This document shows, piece by piece, positions 30,546 to 40,519 of a stretch of 64,000 bases of DNA. Under the pieces are notes generated by a model that had not been told where the DNA came from, made no database searches, and saw only the letters and a list, made by a program, of their open reading frames with translations. Made by a program: the position numbers and the translations under genes. This stretch comes from Ichthyophis bannanicus (Eukaryota; Chordata; Amphibia; Gymnophiona; Ichthyophiidae). Every line of letters starts with the position of its first letter. Position 1 is the first letter of the stretch. The stretch is taken from assembly GCA_033557465.1 (NCBI GenBank), contig CM066033.1:233246109-233310108 (forward strand). The letters are read 5' to 3'.

Positions 30546-30651
30546 CGTTAACTGACACAGCTTGCCATAATGATGCACTGCCCATTCCCTTATATGGGAA
30601 TCCAGGGAACCTAACGCGGGGAACATTACCGCAGTTTAGTAAACATACCCC

Positions 30652-31679
30652 TAAAAGCAGGGCCGGATTTACCTTGAGTGAGGTCCTACGCCAACAAAAA
30701 TTGTGGGACCCCAGCAGGGGCGGCCCAAGGGGGGTGCGGGGCCTCATTTGCATAAGGGGACTCATTTGCATAAATATTTGCATAATGTTACCATATACTA
30801 ACTTTTAGTAAACGTGCCTCTTAATGAGTGTATGGATAAAGACTAAAAGATTTCTACATTACTATAATCCAGTGCCAACTGCCAGACACATTAGGAACTA
30901 CTACAAACACTGCCCATTTAGAACCCATAGCAAACCCGCCGTATCCTAACAGCACTACCAGGACTCACAAAGCACCATACTCTACCAATCAAAAGGCAAC
31001 ACAGCAAATATTAAACCAATACATTTCAGAGAACAACAATACATGACCTACTGGGGAAAGAGAACAAGTGGCAATGTCAAATAGGAATTATATAAACAGA
31101 ACACCTCAGCTCAGTTACACATGCAGAACATAGACCATCACCAAACAAGTAATCACAATTTAGAAACAGGAAGACAATAATTAAACTGGGAATCCCAAAA
31201 GCCAAACTTGGAATGTACAACACTGTAGAAATAAAACTATACATTAATTTGCTCTTGTACTAAACAAAGCGCAGACGTTAATGATGCACATTTACCAGAG
31301 CTGACATATTCCAATTAATAAATTCAAAATAAAGAGATATTTTTCTACCTTTTGTGCATTTTTTTCAGCTGCAATTGCTCCAGCCACTTTCTTCTGGTTT
31401 CTTCGTGTCTTCTGCTAACTCTCCATCGTCTGCTGTCCATTTGTCCTTTCTTCTCTCTTCTAGTTTTTTTCCATTCTCTCTCTACATCTGCTTTAACATA
31501 CTAATCTTTCTCCTTTTGCTCTTTCCTCATTCCTATTTCATCCACTCAAATTTTACCCCTCCATCCTCAATCCCCACTTACTCTCCCAATACCCGGCCAA
31601 TTGTAGATTTTTTATCCCTCCCACACAAAATATTTTTCCCTTCTCCATTTTACTCTTCCAGCCCCATCCCATTCTAATC
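30652..31679. other. Repeat fragments and unassigned sequence
   Basis: 30656-30780 has 'gcagggccggatttacc' and 'gcaggggcggcccaagg', openings typical of hAT-derived fragments, and a tandem 'catttgcataa'. 30795-30825 'actaacttttagtaaacgtgcctctta' resembles a Harbinger-type end. 30830-31340 is A/C-rich with no gene. 31340-31679 is pyrimidine-rich, leading into the minisatellite. Confidence 0.35.
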
Positions 31680-32480
31680 CTCCCCCAGCATCAGCTCCCT
31701 TCTAGTTCCAGCCTCACCCAGCATCCATTCCCTTCTAGTCCCTGCATCAGCCCATTTACAGTCCTAGCCACCCATCAGCCCATTTCCAGTCCTAGCAACC
31801 CCCCAACCCAATACCAGTCCTAGCCGACCCCATCAACCCACTTACAGTCCTAATCCCCCATTTTCAGTTTAAGCCTCCCCTATAACCCATTACCAGTCCT
31901 AACCCCCATCAGCCCACTTCCAGTCCTAACCCCATCAACCCATTTCCAGTCAGCCCCCCTTAGCCCATTGCCAGTCCTAACCCCCCCCCATCAGCCCACA
32001 GCCCATTACCAGTCCTAACCCCATCAGCCCACCTCCAGTCTTAACCCCCCCAGCCCCTTTCCAGTCCTAGCCCCCCCATAGCCCATTACCAGACAGCCCC
32101 CATCATCCCACAGCCCATTACCAGTCTTAACCCCCCCAAAGCCCATTACCAGTTCTAACCCCCCCAACAGCCCACAGCCCATTACCAGTCCTAACCCCAT
32201 CAGCCCACCTCCAGTCTTAACCCCCCCAGCCCATTTCCAGTCCTAGCCCCCCATAGCCCATTACCAGACAGCCCCCATCAGCCCACAGCCCATCAACAGT
32301 CTTAACCCCCCCAAAGCCCATTACCAGTTCTAAACCCCCCCAACAGCCCACAGCCCATAGCCCATTACCAGTCCTAACCCTATCAGCCCACCTCCAGCCT
32401 TAACCCCCCCAGCCCATTTCCAGTCCCAGCCCCAGCCCCAGCCCCCCCAATAGCCCATAACCAGTCCTACCCCCCCCCAT
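31680..32480. repeat. Minisatellite of 'cccattaccagtcctaac' units
   Basis: About 800 bp of tandem units, roughly 20-40 bp each, built from 'agcccattaccagtcctaac', C-runs and 'catcagcccac'. Higher-order duplication is visible: a block of about 190 bp at 32005-32195 is repeated with small changes at 32196-32400. One strand is almost devoid of G. Not coding. Confidence 0.8.
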
Positions 32481-32908
32481 CGGCCTAAAGTAAAATTTAA
32501 TTTAAAAAAAAAAACTGCTGGCTGCCGCCGCGGGGCCCCCTCTGCTGCCGCGGCAGCATGGACTGACCCGCGGGGGCCCCCTCTGCAAGCTGAATCCGTC
32601 GGTCCGTCGGTCCCTCCCTCCCTCCCTCCGTGCAGGCTGTGAGAGGCGTGAAGGGAGAGTTAAGGAGAGGTTGGAGCTGGTTAGAAGAAGAGTCCCAAAG
32701 ATCGGAACGAAGAGTGGGGGGAGAATAGATAAGGAGAATTTGTGTTGTGCGGAAGTGTGAAGATGGAGTAGAAGAGCTTCAGGATAATGGAGGGAAGGTG
32801 AAAAAATCTGAATGAAGGGGAGGGTGGGGCGAAGAATAGCTGCCACGCCACCACCTGATCGGCCAATACGAGGGACAGAAACTGCGGAAAAGCCAGAGGG
32901 AAGGCAAT
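32481..32908. other. GC-rich then purine-rich spacer
   Basis: 32515-32600 has two 'gcgggg(c)ccccctctgc' blocks with 'gctgccgcggcagc', and 32600-32632 a (TCCC)n/(GGTCCGTC)n stretch. 32640-32908 is purine-rich. No gene; the 149-codon minus-strand frame here reflects composition. Confidence 0.4.
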
Positions 32909-33241
32909 AGGGTAAACTATTTAAGACTAATAAAAGAAAATATTTTCTCACTCAACGTGTAATCAAATTCTGGAATTTGTTACCGGAGGATGTAGTAAAG
33001 GCTGTTAGTATAGCTGGGTTTAAAAAAGATTTGGACAAGTTCCTGGAGGAAAGGTCCATAAACCATTATTAAAGAGGGACCCAGGATATCAATGCTTGAC
33101 CCAATACAAGCAATGTGGAACCTGTCTTTTGGGGAAACTGCTAGGTACGTATGACCTAGATTGGCCACTGTTGGAAACAGGATACTGGGCTTGATCGACC
33201 TTGGTCTGACCCAGTATGGCATATCTTATGTTCTTATTCAA
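32909..33241 (+). mobile_element. CR1-B 3' end
   Basis: Starts within the last ORF2 codons (VNYLRLIKENIFSLNV.. in frame terms: 'aaactatttaagactaataa'), continues to the ORF2 stop after aaaccattatt near 33070 and the CR1-B 3' UTR, and ends 'cttatgttcttatt'. Very similar to 53208-53550. Strong 5' truncation. No function. The following 300 bp (33242-33544) show no recognisable element. Confidence 0.85.
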
Positions 33242-33544
33242 CATGGAGTTCTCAGGGAGAGCTTTCTCTGATGTCACTTTCTCAGCAGCAGACATGCCAG
33301 AAATGACTTTGGCTATATAGGAGCCTTTGGAAGCTGAACAGATGGCAATACTACAGGCTTCAGATGAATCTTCTCCTCTACCAGATGCAAAACCTGTTAA
33401 CTGTTATCTAAGTAGCAGGTATGCAAACCTTTGCGAATAGCACAGACAAAAGCTATTTGCAGAAGACCAGGGCTTCTTTTAAAAGTATGGCTCTTCTTAT
33501 TGCCTGCTAGCTGACTGACTAACTAACTGACTAACATCTGACTA

Positions 33545-35445
33545 AACCTCTTGCCTCTGACCCCTGCCATCTCTTTTCAACTCCCTTTCCTCAAGGCGCC
33601 CTGCCCCCACCCTTCCTTCTTTCTGCGCAAACTCTAGCAGACTATTTCCATGACGAGGTCCACAAGATTACACTCTAGTTCCTCAAAAGATCACCCTCAT
33701 CTCTTCTCCCCCTTCTTCAATAACAGCTTTTCCCCTCAATCTCTGTTACCCTTTCATCCTTTTCTAAGATCTCCTCCAAAGAGAAAACCTCTCATCTTCT
33801 TTCCTCCTTTAAATTTACTACCTGTTCCTCTGATTCTATCCCCACCTGTCTCCTTCACTCCATCTCCTCCTCTGTAATCTCTTCAATATCTTATATTCTC
33901 AACCTATTGCCCTCCATTTTATAACTGTCCCAGCAGCCTTCAAGCATTCTGTGTCACACCTCTCCTCAAGAAACCTTCACTTGAACCTATTTCTTTTAAT
34001 TAATGACCCATCTCCCTTCTCCCCTTCATTTCCAAAATTCTTGAATGTGCAGTTCACTGCCGCTGCCTTAAATTTCTCTCTTTTGAAGCCCTGCTAGATC
34101 CACTTCAATCTGGTTTTTGTCCTCTACATTCTACAGAGACAACTCTTGCCAAAGTCTCCAATGACTTGTTCTGGCTAAATTCAAGGGCCTTTACTCAGTC
34201 CTCGACCTTTCTGCTGCTTTTGACACAGTTGACCACCATCTTCTCCTTGACACATTGTCCTCACTTGGTTTTAAAGGCTCTGCACTATCCTGGTTCTCTT
34301 CTTATCTCTCCCATCACTCTTTCAGTGCTTGTTCTGGTGGTTCCTCATCTACTGCTATCCCACGCTCAGCTGAGGTACCCCAAAGGTCTGTTATGGGCCC
34401 TTTCCTTTTCTCTCTCTATACCCAGTCCCTTAGTGCTCTTATCTCCTACCATGGCTTTCTGTATCATTTTTTGCTGATGATTTTCAGATCTATCTGTCTA
34501 TCTACACCTGATATTTATCTGACACTCCAGGCCCATATCTCTGCCTGCCTATCTGATATCACTACCTGAATGTTTCCCCGTCATGTGAAATTGAACATGG
34601 CCAAAACTGAATTTCTTATTTTTCCCCCTAAACCCTCTTCCCCCTTCCTCCTTTCTCTATCTATGTTGCTAATACACTTCTACTGCCTGTCTCCTTAGTC
34701 TGCAACCTTGGAGTCATTTTTGACTCTTCCCTCTCCTTCTCCTCACATATCCAACAGATAGCTAAAACCTGTTGTTTCTTTCTCTATAACATTAACAAAA
34801 TTTGTCCACTCTTTAGTCACATCCCTTCTCAACTATTGCAACCTTCTCCTTGCTGGTCTCACTTTGAGTCACCTCTCTCCACTTCAATCTGTTCAGAACT
34901 CTGCTGCATGGCTAATCTTCTGCCAGGCCCAATATACTCGTACAATCCCTCTTCTCAAGTCACTTTATTGACTTTCCTTCCATTTCTGTAGCCAATTCAA
35001 ACTTCTCCTTCTGCCTATAAATGCATTCATTCTTCTGCTCCTCACTACCTTTCCTCTATCTCCCTACACCCCCTCCTCGTGAACTCTGCTCTTCTACTGG
35101 CTTACTCTTCTCTATGTCCTTTTCTTCCACTGCCAATGCCAGACTTCTATCCTTGTACCTTGCTGATCCTTGTGCCTGGAACAAACTACTTGAGTCTGTA
35201 TGTCAGGCTCCTTCTCTACCTCTTTTCAAATCCATGCTAAAAGCTCACCTCTCTGATGCTGCTTTTGGATCCCGATCCCTTGTTTTGCTTGTGTCTCCTT
35301 AACTTTCCCTATTTGTACCCTTGTTCTCATTTATTGTATTGTCTGTCTTGATTAGATTGTAAACTCTGATGAGCAGGGACCATCTTTTTTATATGTATCT
35401 GTACAGTGCTGCATGTGCCTTGTAGTATATATAAATGATTAATAG
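33545..35445 (+). pseudogene. L2 LINE ORF2 relic (RT to 3' end)
   Basis: Read across frames: a linker, then [67 protein letters not shown] (RT-A) near 34200, [29 protein letters not shown] and [10 protein letters not shown] near 34465-34500 (read as '[11 protein letters not shown]'), then [24 protein letters not shown] and the C-terminal PLFKSMLKAHLSDAAF at 35216-35265. The tail 'agattgtaaactctgatgag' through 'aatgattaatagaag' matches 1-211. Several frameshifts and stops make it non-functional. This copy identifies the RT that belongs to the (AGT)n-tailed family. Confidence 0.8.
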
Positions 35446-36066
35446 AAGTGTTCCCTTGCTGTATTCCACTCTAATTTTAGAGGAGTCGTGTGTGGTTGGT
35501 GTGAATGGAGAATATGTCAATATAGTGCATGACTCTAGAGTTATGCTTGTGGATTCTTGAGGAGGTTTAAAGTTTATTATATATATAAAACAAAGTCCTT
35601 AGAGTAGGTCGCCATTTTCTGTATTAGTGGCTCAGACTGGTTTGCTAGGAGTGGGGGGTGAGGTTTGAGGAGAGTGGGTTTTATTTATGGGATAGTTTGT
35701 TTTTATTTTTTTGGGTCTAAGTTTTATTTTGACAGAGATCTATATTTTTATTTTAAAATGTTTCTATAAAATCATATTGTCAAATCTTTCAGATGGGGAT
35801 TAAGATTATCTCCTTCAATGTTAAGGGTATTAACCATCCAGTTAAATACAGATATTCAACTATCTTAATTCTCTGAGTGCTGATGTAGTATTTCTACAGG
35901 AAATACAACTGCCTTTTGGTTTCTGTGTCAAACTCCAAATAGGTTGGGATGATTAACATTTTTTTTACCAGGGATAAATAAATAAAATGGGGTTTCCATA
36001 ATTATAAGGAAGGGTTTGGATATTAAAACTGAAAAACAGAAAACTGACTCTGAGGGTAGATGGATT
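35446..36066 (+). pseudogene. L1/Tx1-type LINE: inter-ORF region and start of ORF2 endonuclease
   Basis: From 35792 the frame reads MGIKIISFNVKGINHPVKY, the canonical start of the L1 endonuclease, then DVVFLQE near 35883-35905, and 'KGLDIKTEKQKTDSEGRWI' ending at 36065. It stops there because the Ngaro element inserted between codons of the endonuclease; the reading resumes at 42755. 35446-35791 is non-coding (AT-rich). Stops and frameshifts are present. Confidence 0.75.
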
Positions 36067-37270
36067 AACCTAGGTAACCCAGAGGCCCTTCACGCCTCCG
36101 TCACGCACCACCCCTACCCCATGTACCTTTACATGCCACAAAACACACTGACAACAACCTCTTTGTGCAAATATATATTATTTGGTCACAGCTTTATATT
36201 ACAACTGTAACATACCGGCCCAACTTGGCCAACATATCAACAATCAAGATAAACCCCCGTTTGCCCCCCACCCTTGCCGGAGAATGCCCCTACCCGCCGT
36301 GTTAGTAGCAAGGCGGAGCATCCTCCTCCCCTGGACCCCGCCGCCGGCCTTGCCATGCTAGTAGCAAAGGCCAGCCTCCACACCCCCAGTACCGGGCCGA
36401 GACCCCCCCAACCGGGTTGTCTCGCCCCCACCCCCGGGGAGCCCTTTGCCCCCCACTGCTCGTAAATCAGTTAGAGCCCCCGCCGCCTCGGCGAGCGCTG
36501 GGTCTCTACCCCGCCCCACCAGCTGCAACATCCACCACTCCCCACCTAACAGAGGGGGGTGGGCGGGAACACCTCTTCACCCGCCGAGGAGCCGCACCGA
36601 AAGACTGACCATGCGGCTCCTCGGCGATCCAAGCCCCGCTCCCGATCCCCCAGAGCCAATGAAATCGCTCCAACAGCGACCGGAGTGATTTCAAAAGTCG
36701 CCATCATACTGCTCCTCCCCCCCCCCCAATATGAACACCCCCCAGCACACGTGAAGGAGGCCGCCACCAGGGCCCGGGCCCGGGTTACTGACGGCCGCGG
36801 GAACCGGCGGCCTTGGGCATTAACCCGGGTAACCCAGAGGCCCTTCACGCCTCCGTCACGCACCACCCCTACCCCATGTACCTTTACATGCCACAAAACA
36901 CACTGACAACAACCTCTTGGTGCAAATATATATTATTTGGTCGCAGCTTTATATTACAACTGTAACATACCGGCCCAACTTGGCCAACATATCAACAATC
37001 AAGATAAACCCCTGTTTGCCCCCCACCCTTGCCGGAGAATGCCCCTACCCACCGTGTTAGTAGCAAGGCGGAGCATCCTCCTCCCCTGGACCCCGCCGCC
37101 GGCCTTGCCATGCTAGTAGCAAAGGCCGGCCTCCACACCCCCAGTACCGGGCTGAGACCCCCCCAACCGGGTTGTCTCGCCCCCACCCCCGGAGAGCCCT
37201 TTGCCCCCCACTGCTCGTAAATCAGTTAGAGCCCCCGCCGCCTCGGCGAGTTCTGGGTCTCTACCCCGCC
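36067..37270 (-). repeat. Ngaro 3' block: B2 (36067-36515), A2 (36572-36821), B1 (36822-37270)
   Basis: B2 and B1 are about 449-bp direct repeats with only a handful of differences (for example ccgtttgcc/ctgtttgcc, gagcgctggg/gagttctggg). A2 matches A1 at the far end of the element. A unique 56-bp piece separates B2 from A2. The A2/B1 junction (ggcattaacccgg) is the place expected to be generated by recombination of a circular intermediate. Confidence 0.85.
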
Positions 37271-37287
37271 TCCGGTGCAAGGTAATT

Positions 37288-37937
37288 TCAATTATCCTCG
37301 CACCGCCTCCCCCCCCCCACCATAAAGCTGCGACCAACCCAACTCTCAAAAGCTTCCTGCCAATCATTTAGCAAAAGGTCCTGACCAACCAGAGACAGGT
37401 GCACTCCATCATTACGGTAAAGCCCCGCACAGTGCGGATCAGCCCAAGGATGCTGCACCTGCCCTCCCCCGACCTGCAGTAACCAGCGTCCAATCTGCCG
37501 GTTGACTTTCACCAACCCACGCGACCACCATTGCTGGGAATGACAGGCAGGCCGAGGGATAATGTCTGACCAGATAAACACAACACCAGGCCACTCCTCC
37601 TGCAGCGCCCGAAGGTCCCGCTGCACCGCCCGTATGAGCTGTCTGCATGTCCAACTGCTCAAGTCATTCCCGCCGAGATGGATCAAAACTCCCCAAGGTC
37701 GCTGCCAGCGCTCCGCCAGGCGCCGAAGAGTCGGGAGGAACTGCCACCAGCGCATGCCGCGTTCCCCCATTCAAAGCAATCGAACATTACAGGCTGCCAG
37801 GCCCAGGTACTGCCCCAGCGGGCGCGTTATGGCTCTCCGCTCCGCCCAGTACACATAGGAGTGTTCCAGAATCCACCAAACTCCAGCTGGGTGCGCACCG
37901 CCATGCCCGCTCAGGGAGCACCATCGATCCTGCAATC
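37288..37937 (-). pseudogene. Ngaro SGNH/GDSL esterase-like domain, one in-frame stop
   Basis: The frame from 37937 to 37288 on the minus strand carries block I as WWILEHSYVYWAERRA (GDS changed to EHS; GHS is common in Ngaro relatives), then a TGA at about 37771. It continues RGMRWWQFLP, VLIHLGGNDL (block III, residues 27-36 of the 160-codon downstream part), SDIIPR and RNDGVHLSLVG (Asp121 and His124 of the catalytic pair). A strong acceptor (gttttctttcag) ends right before the domain at 37938, suggesting that it is a separate exon after the recombinase. I see no good donor near the recombinase end. Function in the element is not known; it may act on lipids or esters. Confidence 0.75.
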
Positions 37938-38017
37938 CTGAAAGAAAACAAAAACAGCAGTAAGCAACCCCCCCCGCCCCAACACTCAGCCAACCCCCCC
38001 AGTCCCGCCTAGCACAA

Positions 38018-38989
38018 TTACTCCTGGCGAATATAGCCGGCATAAGCGCATGAGCGCCATCTCCCAATCCTCTGAATCACCTCACTCCCCAACCCGGCTG
38101 CAGCCGCACTCGTTGCAGCCCCAATCCTGAAGGAGTGGGATGCATAACGGCGCTCGTCCAAACCCAAACGCCGCAAGACCAGGCGCAAAACCGCAGTGAA
38201 CTGAAACTGTCTAACAGGGCTCCCGTCCGCATGGCAGAAAAATGCTTTGTCACTAACCGGCCGCAAGCGCCAATAAGAGTCCACATTCTGGACCGAACAG
38301 GAACACACCCCCGGAACCGCACTCAACACAACCCAGCGACCAACACCTTGCTGGTCCGTCTTAGAGCGTGCCAAGTAAATCCGCACGGTAGACCCCTTCT
38401 GCTCAACATGGGGACCCGCCAAACCCCCACTCACCCCCGTCCTGCCAGAACGCGGGACTAGCTCACTGACCCGGAATGCCCCGAAGAAGGCCGTGACAAA
38501 CAAAGCACGAAAAAGCGTAGCCTCGAACTCAGACACTGCCACCGCTGGCAATACATCCCATATCCGCAACAGCAAGTCATGCGATATGGGGCGACGCCAG
38601 TCCTGCACTTGAGGCTGCGCCGTCGCCCACCCAGCGAGGAGCCGCTTTACCACAAACGATGCACTGGGACTGCCCCATCCCCAAACCCTGCTAAAGAAAG
38701 AGAAACCAGCCAGCGCCGCACGCACACTCGACCTGGACCAACCACAGCCTTTGGCCCAAACTATGAACAAACCGAGCTGCCCGTTGACGACCCTACCACC
38801 CCGCCAACCGCACGTCCATAAGAAGTCGCGCACCCGCACATAACCCCGCTTGTATGATGCCCACGTACCTGGCGCCAAGGAAGACCGCAACAACTCCATC
38901 ATTCTAGCGTCCCAATGCTCCAAAGGTGCTCCAGCACCTGCACTGAAGTCTCCTCCGCCCCCGAAGCCAACAACCGGAACTGCGACCAC
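38018..38989 (-). CDS. Ngaro tyrosine recombinase
   Basis: 323 codons, uninterrupted. The N-terminal SAM-like core-binding region (SLAPGTWASYKRGYVRVRDF at about 37-56) is followed by the catalytic domain with Arg173 (FFGAFRVSEL), Lys210 (ARSKTDQQG), the HSFRIG box (His285, Arg288), GRW (Trp311) and Tyr316/Tyr319 in CAYAGYIR as candidate nucleophile. This R-K-HxxR-W-Y set is complete. The enzyme joins the circular DNA copy to the genome by strand exchange. The start codon lies 91 nt inside the RT-RNase H frame in another frame, a typical overlap. The first 20 residues are Gly/Ala-rich, so the exact start is uncertain. Confidence 0.88.
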   Translation of the reverse strand: MVAVPVVGFGGGGDFSAGAGAPLEHWDARMMELLRSSLAPGTWASYKRGYVRVRDFLWTCGWRGGRVVNGQLGLFIVWAKGCGWSRSSVRAALAGFSFFSRVWGWGSPSASFVVKRLLAGWATAQPQVQDWRRPISHDLLLRIWDVLPAVAVSEFEATLFRALFVTAFFGAFRVSELVPRSGRTGVSGGLAGPHVEQKGSTVRIYLARSKTDQQGVGRWVVLSAVPGVCSCSVQNVDSYWRLRPVSDKAFFCHADGSPVRQFQFTAVLRLVLRRLGLDERRYASHSFRIGAATSAAAAGLGSEVIQRIGRWRSCAYAGYIRQE

Positions 38990-40365
38990 TGAAAACGGGA
39001 CAAAGCATCAGCAATGGCATTCTGCGAACCCGGCACATGCCGTGCGCGGGCCGTGACATTAAGACGCAAGCACGCGAGCACAAACACCCGCATAAGCGCC
39101 GCAACACGTGGACACTTGGGCGAGTGTCTGTTGATAACTTGCACCACCACCGCATTGTCGCACCAGAAGACAACCTTTTTGTCCCACAAGCGCTCAGGCC
39201 AGACCCAAAACGCCACCACTATCGGGAATAACTCCAGGAATGTCACATTGCGCGTCAACCCACTCTCTGTCCACAATGCCGGCCACGCCGCCACGCACCA
39301 GGAACCTTGACAGTACAAACCCATACCCGAACTGCCCGCCTCGTCAGAAAACAACTGCAAGTCAACATTGGACAGTTCCATCGATTGTAACACCGAGCAA
39401 TCATTAAACTGTGACAGAAAAGTATCCCAGACCAGAAGATCCGCCCGCATCCCCGCCGTCACCCTAATGCGATGATGCCCGCAGCGCACACCCGCCATCA
39501 CCAAGGAAAGCCGGCGCGCAAATGGCCTCCCCATCGCGAGGACACGACAAGCGAAATTCAGGTGCCCAACTAGTACCTGCAGTTCCGTCAGAGTCACCTT
39601 GGTCGCCGACCCCACCCTCGCCACCAAGGTCCGCAAACGCTCAATCTTATCACTGGGTAAATAAACCACCAGCTCGCCCGCATCAATTTCGATCCCCAAG
39701 AAGGAAAGACACGTCACCGGGCCGATTGTCTTACCCGCTGCCAAAGGGATACCAAATTCTGCTGCCATCTCCTGGAAGGACCCAAGCAAGGAAGCACAAA
39801 CCTCGGTCTGAGCCGGCCCAACGAAGAGAAAATCGTCTAAGTAATGCACAATAGATTGGCAGTCCGAACGCTGCTCTAAAACCCAGTGTAAGAAAGTACT
39901 GAAGGTCTCAAAGTAGGCACAAGAGATCGCGCAACCCATCGGCAGACACTTGTCGTAATAGAACTGAACGTCAAACTGGAAGCCAAGCAACGGAAAGGCG
40001 GACGGGTGAACCGGTAAGAGCCTGAATGCCGATTCAATGTCCACCTTCGCCAGCAGCGCCCCCTTCCCACACCGACGCACGAGCTCCAACGCCTCATCAA
40101 ACGACGCATAGCGTACTGAGCAGAACTCCCTTGGAATTTGATCGTTCACCGATCCTCCCGGAGGGCAGGACAGGTTGTGGATCAACCGGTAACGACCCGG
40201 TTCCTTCTTAGGAATGACACCGAGCGGTGAGATAATAAACGGCGAAAAGGGGGGATGGTCGAAAGGACCCGCCACCCTGCCCAAAGCGCATTCCGCTGCA
40301 ATTTTGTCCCGGGCCACATCCGCCAGAATGAGCACTGATTGAGCATTATGGGCGGCAGAGCGCAC
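38899..40365 (-). CDS. Ngaro reverse transcriptase-RNase H
   Basis: 488 codons, uninterrupted. RT: FIISPLGVIPKKEPGRYRLI at 43-62, LLAKVDIESAFRLLPVHP (Asp109), LPMGCAISCAYFE and HYLDDFLFVG (catalytic YLDD 175-178), then SFLGIEID. RNase H: LFSDEAGSSGMG (Asp341), NVTFLELFPIV (Glu378), VVFWCDNAVVVQVIN (Asp403) and HVPGSQNAIADALSR (Asp453), a full D-E-D-D set. It converts genomic RNA to DNA. The ATG used is the first in the frame; the true N-terminus may lie further upstream if translated by coupling to Gag. The last 91 nt overlap the recombinase. Confidence 0.9.
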   Translation of the reverse strand: MRSAAHNAQSVLILADVARDKIAAECALGRVAGPFDHPPFSPFIISPLGVIPKKEPGRYRLIHNLSCPPGGSVNDQIPREFCSVRYASFDEALELVRRCGKGALLAKVDIESAFRLLPVHPSAFPLLGFQFDVQFYYDKCLPMGCAISCAYFETFSTFLHWVLEQRSDCQSIVHYLDDFLFVGPAQTEVCASLLGSFQEMAAEFGIPLAAGKTIGPVTCLSFLGIEIDAGELVVYLPSDKIERLRTLVARVGSATKVTLTELQVLVGHLNFACRVLAMGRPFARRLSLVMAGVRCGHHRIRVTAGMRADLLVWDTFLSQFNDCSVLQSMELSNVDLQLFSDEAGSSGMGLYCQGSWCVAAWPALWTESGLTRNVTFLELFPIVVAFWVWPERLWDKKVVFWCDNAVVVQVINRHSPKCPRVAALMRVFVLACLRLNVTARARHVPGSQNAIADALSRFQWSQFRLLASGAEETSVQVLEHLWSIGTLE

Positions 40366-40519
40366 CGCGACACCCCAACAAGGTATACGAAAACCCTCCC
40401 TAAATCCCCGCCATAGAAACCCCCCTGCCTTGCCGTGCCTATGTCACCTATAGCGGTCTAACCACGGCCGTAACGCCTAGACTCGAACGGGGGTAGGTGC
40501 CAACCCCCACCTCCCTTCC

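Larger units (their letters stand above)
27056..30651. mobile_element. PIF/Harbinger-like DNA transposon, 3.6 kb, with nested repeats
   Basis: The left terminus ggggtatgtatactaaactg and the right terminus (reverse complement ggggtatgtttactaaactg, then cggtaa) are about 25-bp inverted repeats, flanked by TAA on both sides (27053-27055, 30652-30654). Subterminal zones are rich in 'gttaacgcg'/'cgcgttaa'-type motifs. The interior (27200-29560) is GC-rich, without an intact ORF; its longest frames have no family match. A short minus-strand stretch resembles part of a Harbinger nuclease (separate entry). The right third holds a tRNA-SINE, a palindromic hAT element and a 12-bp tandem array. It is probably a non-autonomous or decayed autonomous element. 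Confidence 0.7.

Noticed and set aside
30279..30626. Repetitive minus-strand frame (VPCNVPYDVPYNV...)
   Set aside because: A direct product of the 12-bp tandem array, whose unit length is a multiple of three.
31680..32480. CRISPR-like array
   Set aside because: The units are contiguous and variable without unique spacers, and the context is eukaryotic; it is a minisatellite.
32502..32951. 149-codon minus-strand frame
   Set aside because: Lies in purine-rich low-complexity sequence next to the minisatellite and runs into a CR1 3' end; no domain.
36067..36821. A separate, internally deleted second DIRS/Ngaro copy next to the full one
   Set aside because: The repeats are arranged B1-A2-B2 with A1 at the far end, which is the normal Ngaro terminus, so no second insertion is needed.
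38135..38989. Plus-strand frames over the recombinase
   Set aside because: Shadows of the minus-strand recombinase, which has the full catalytic set.
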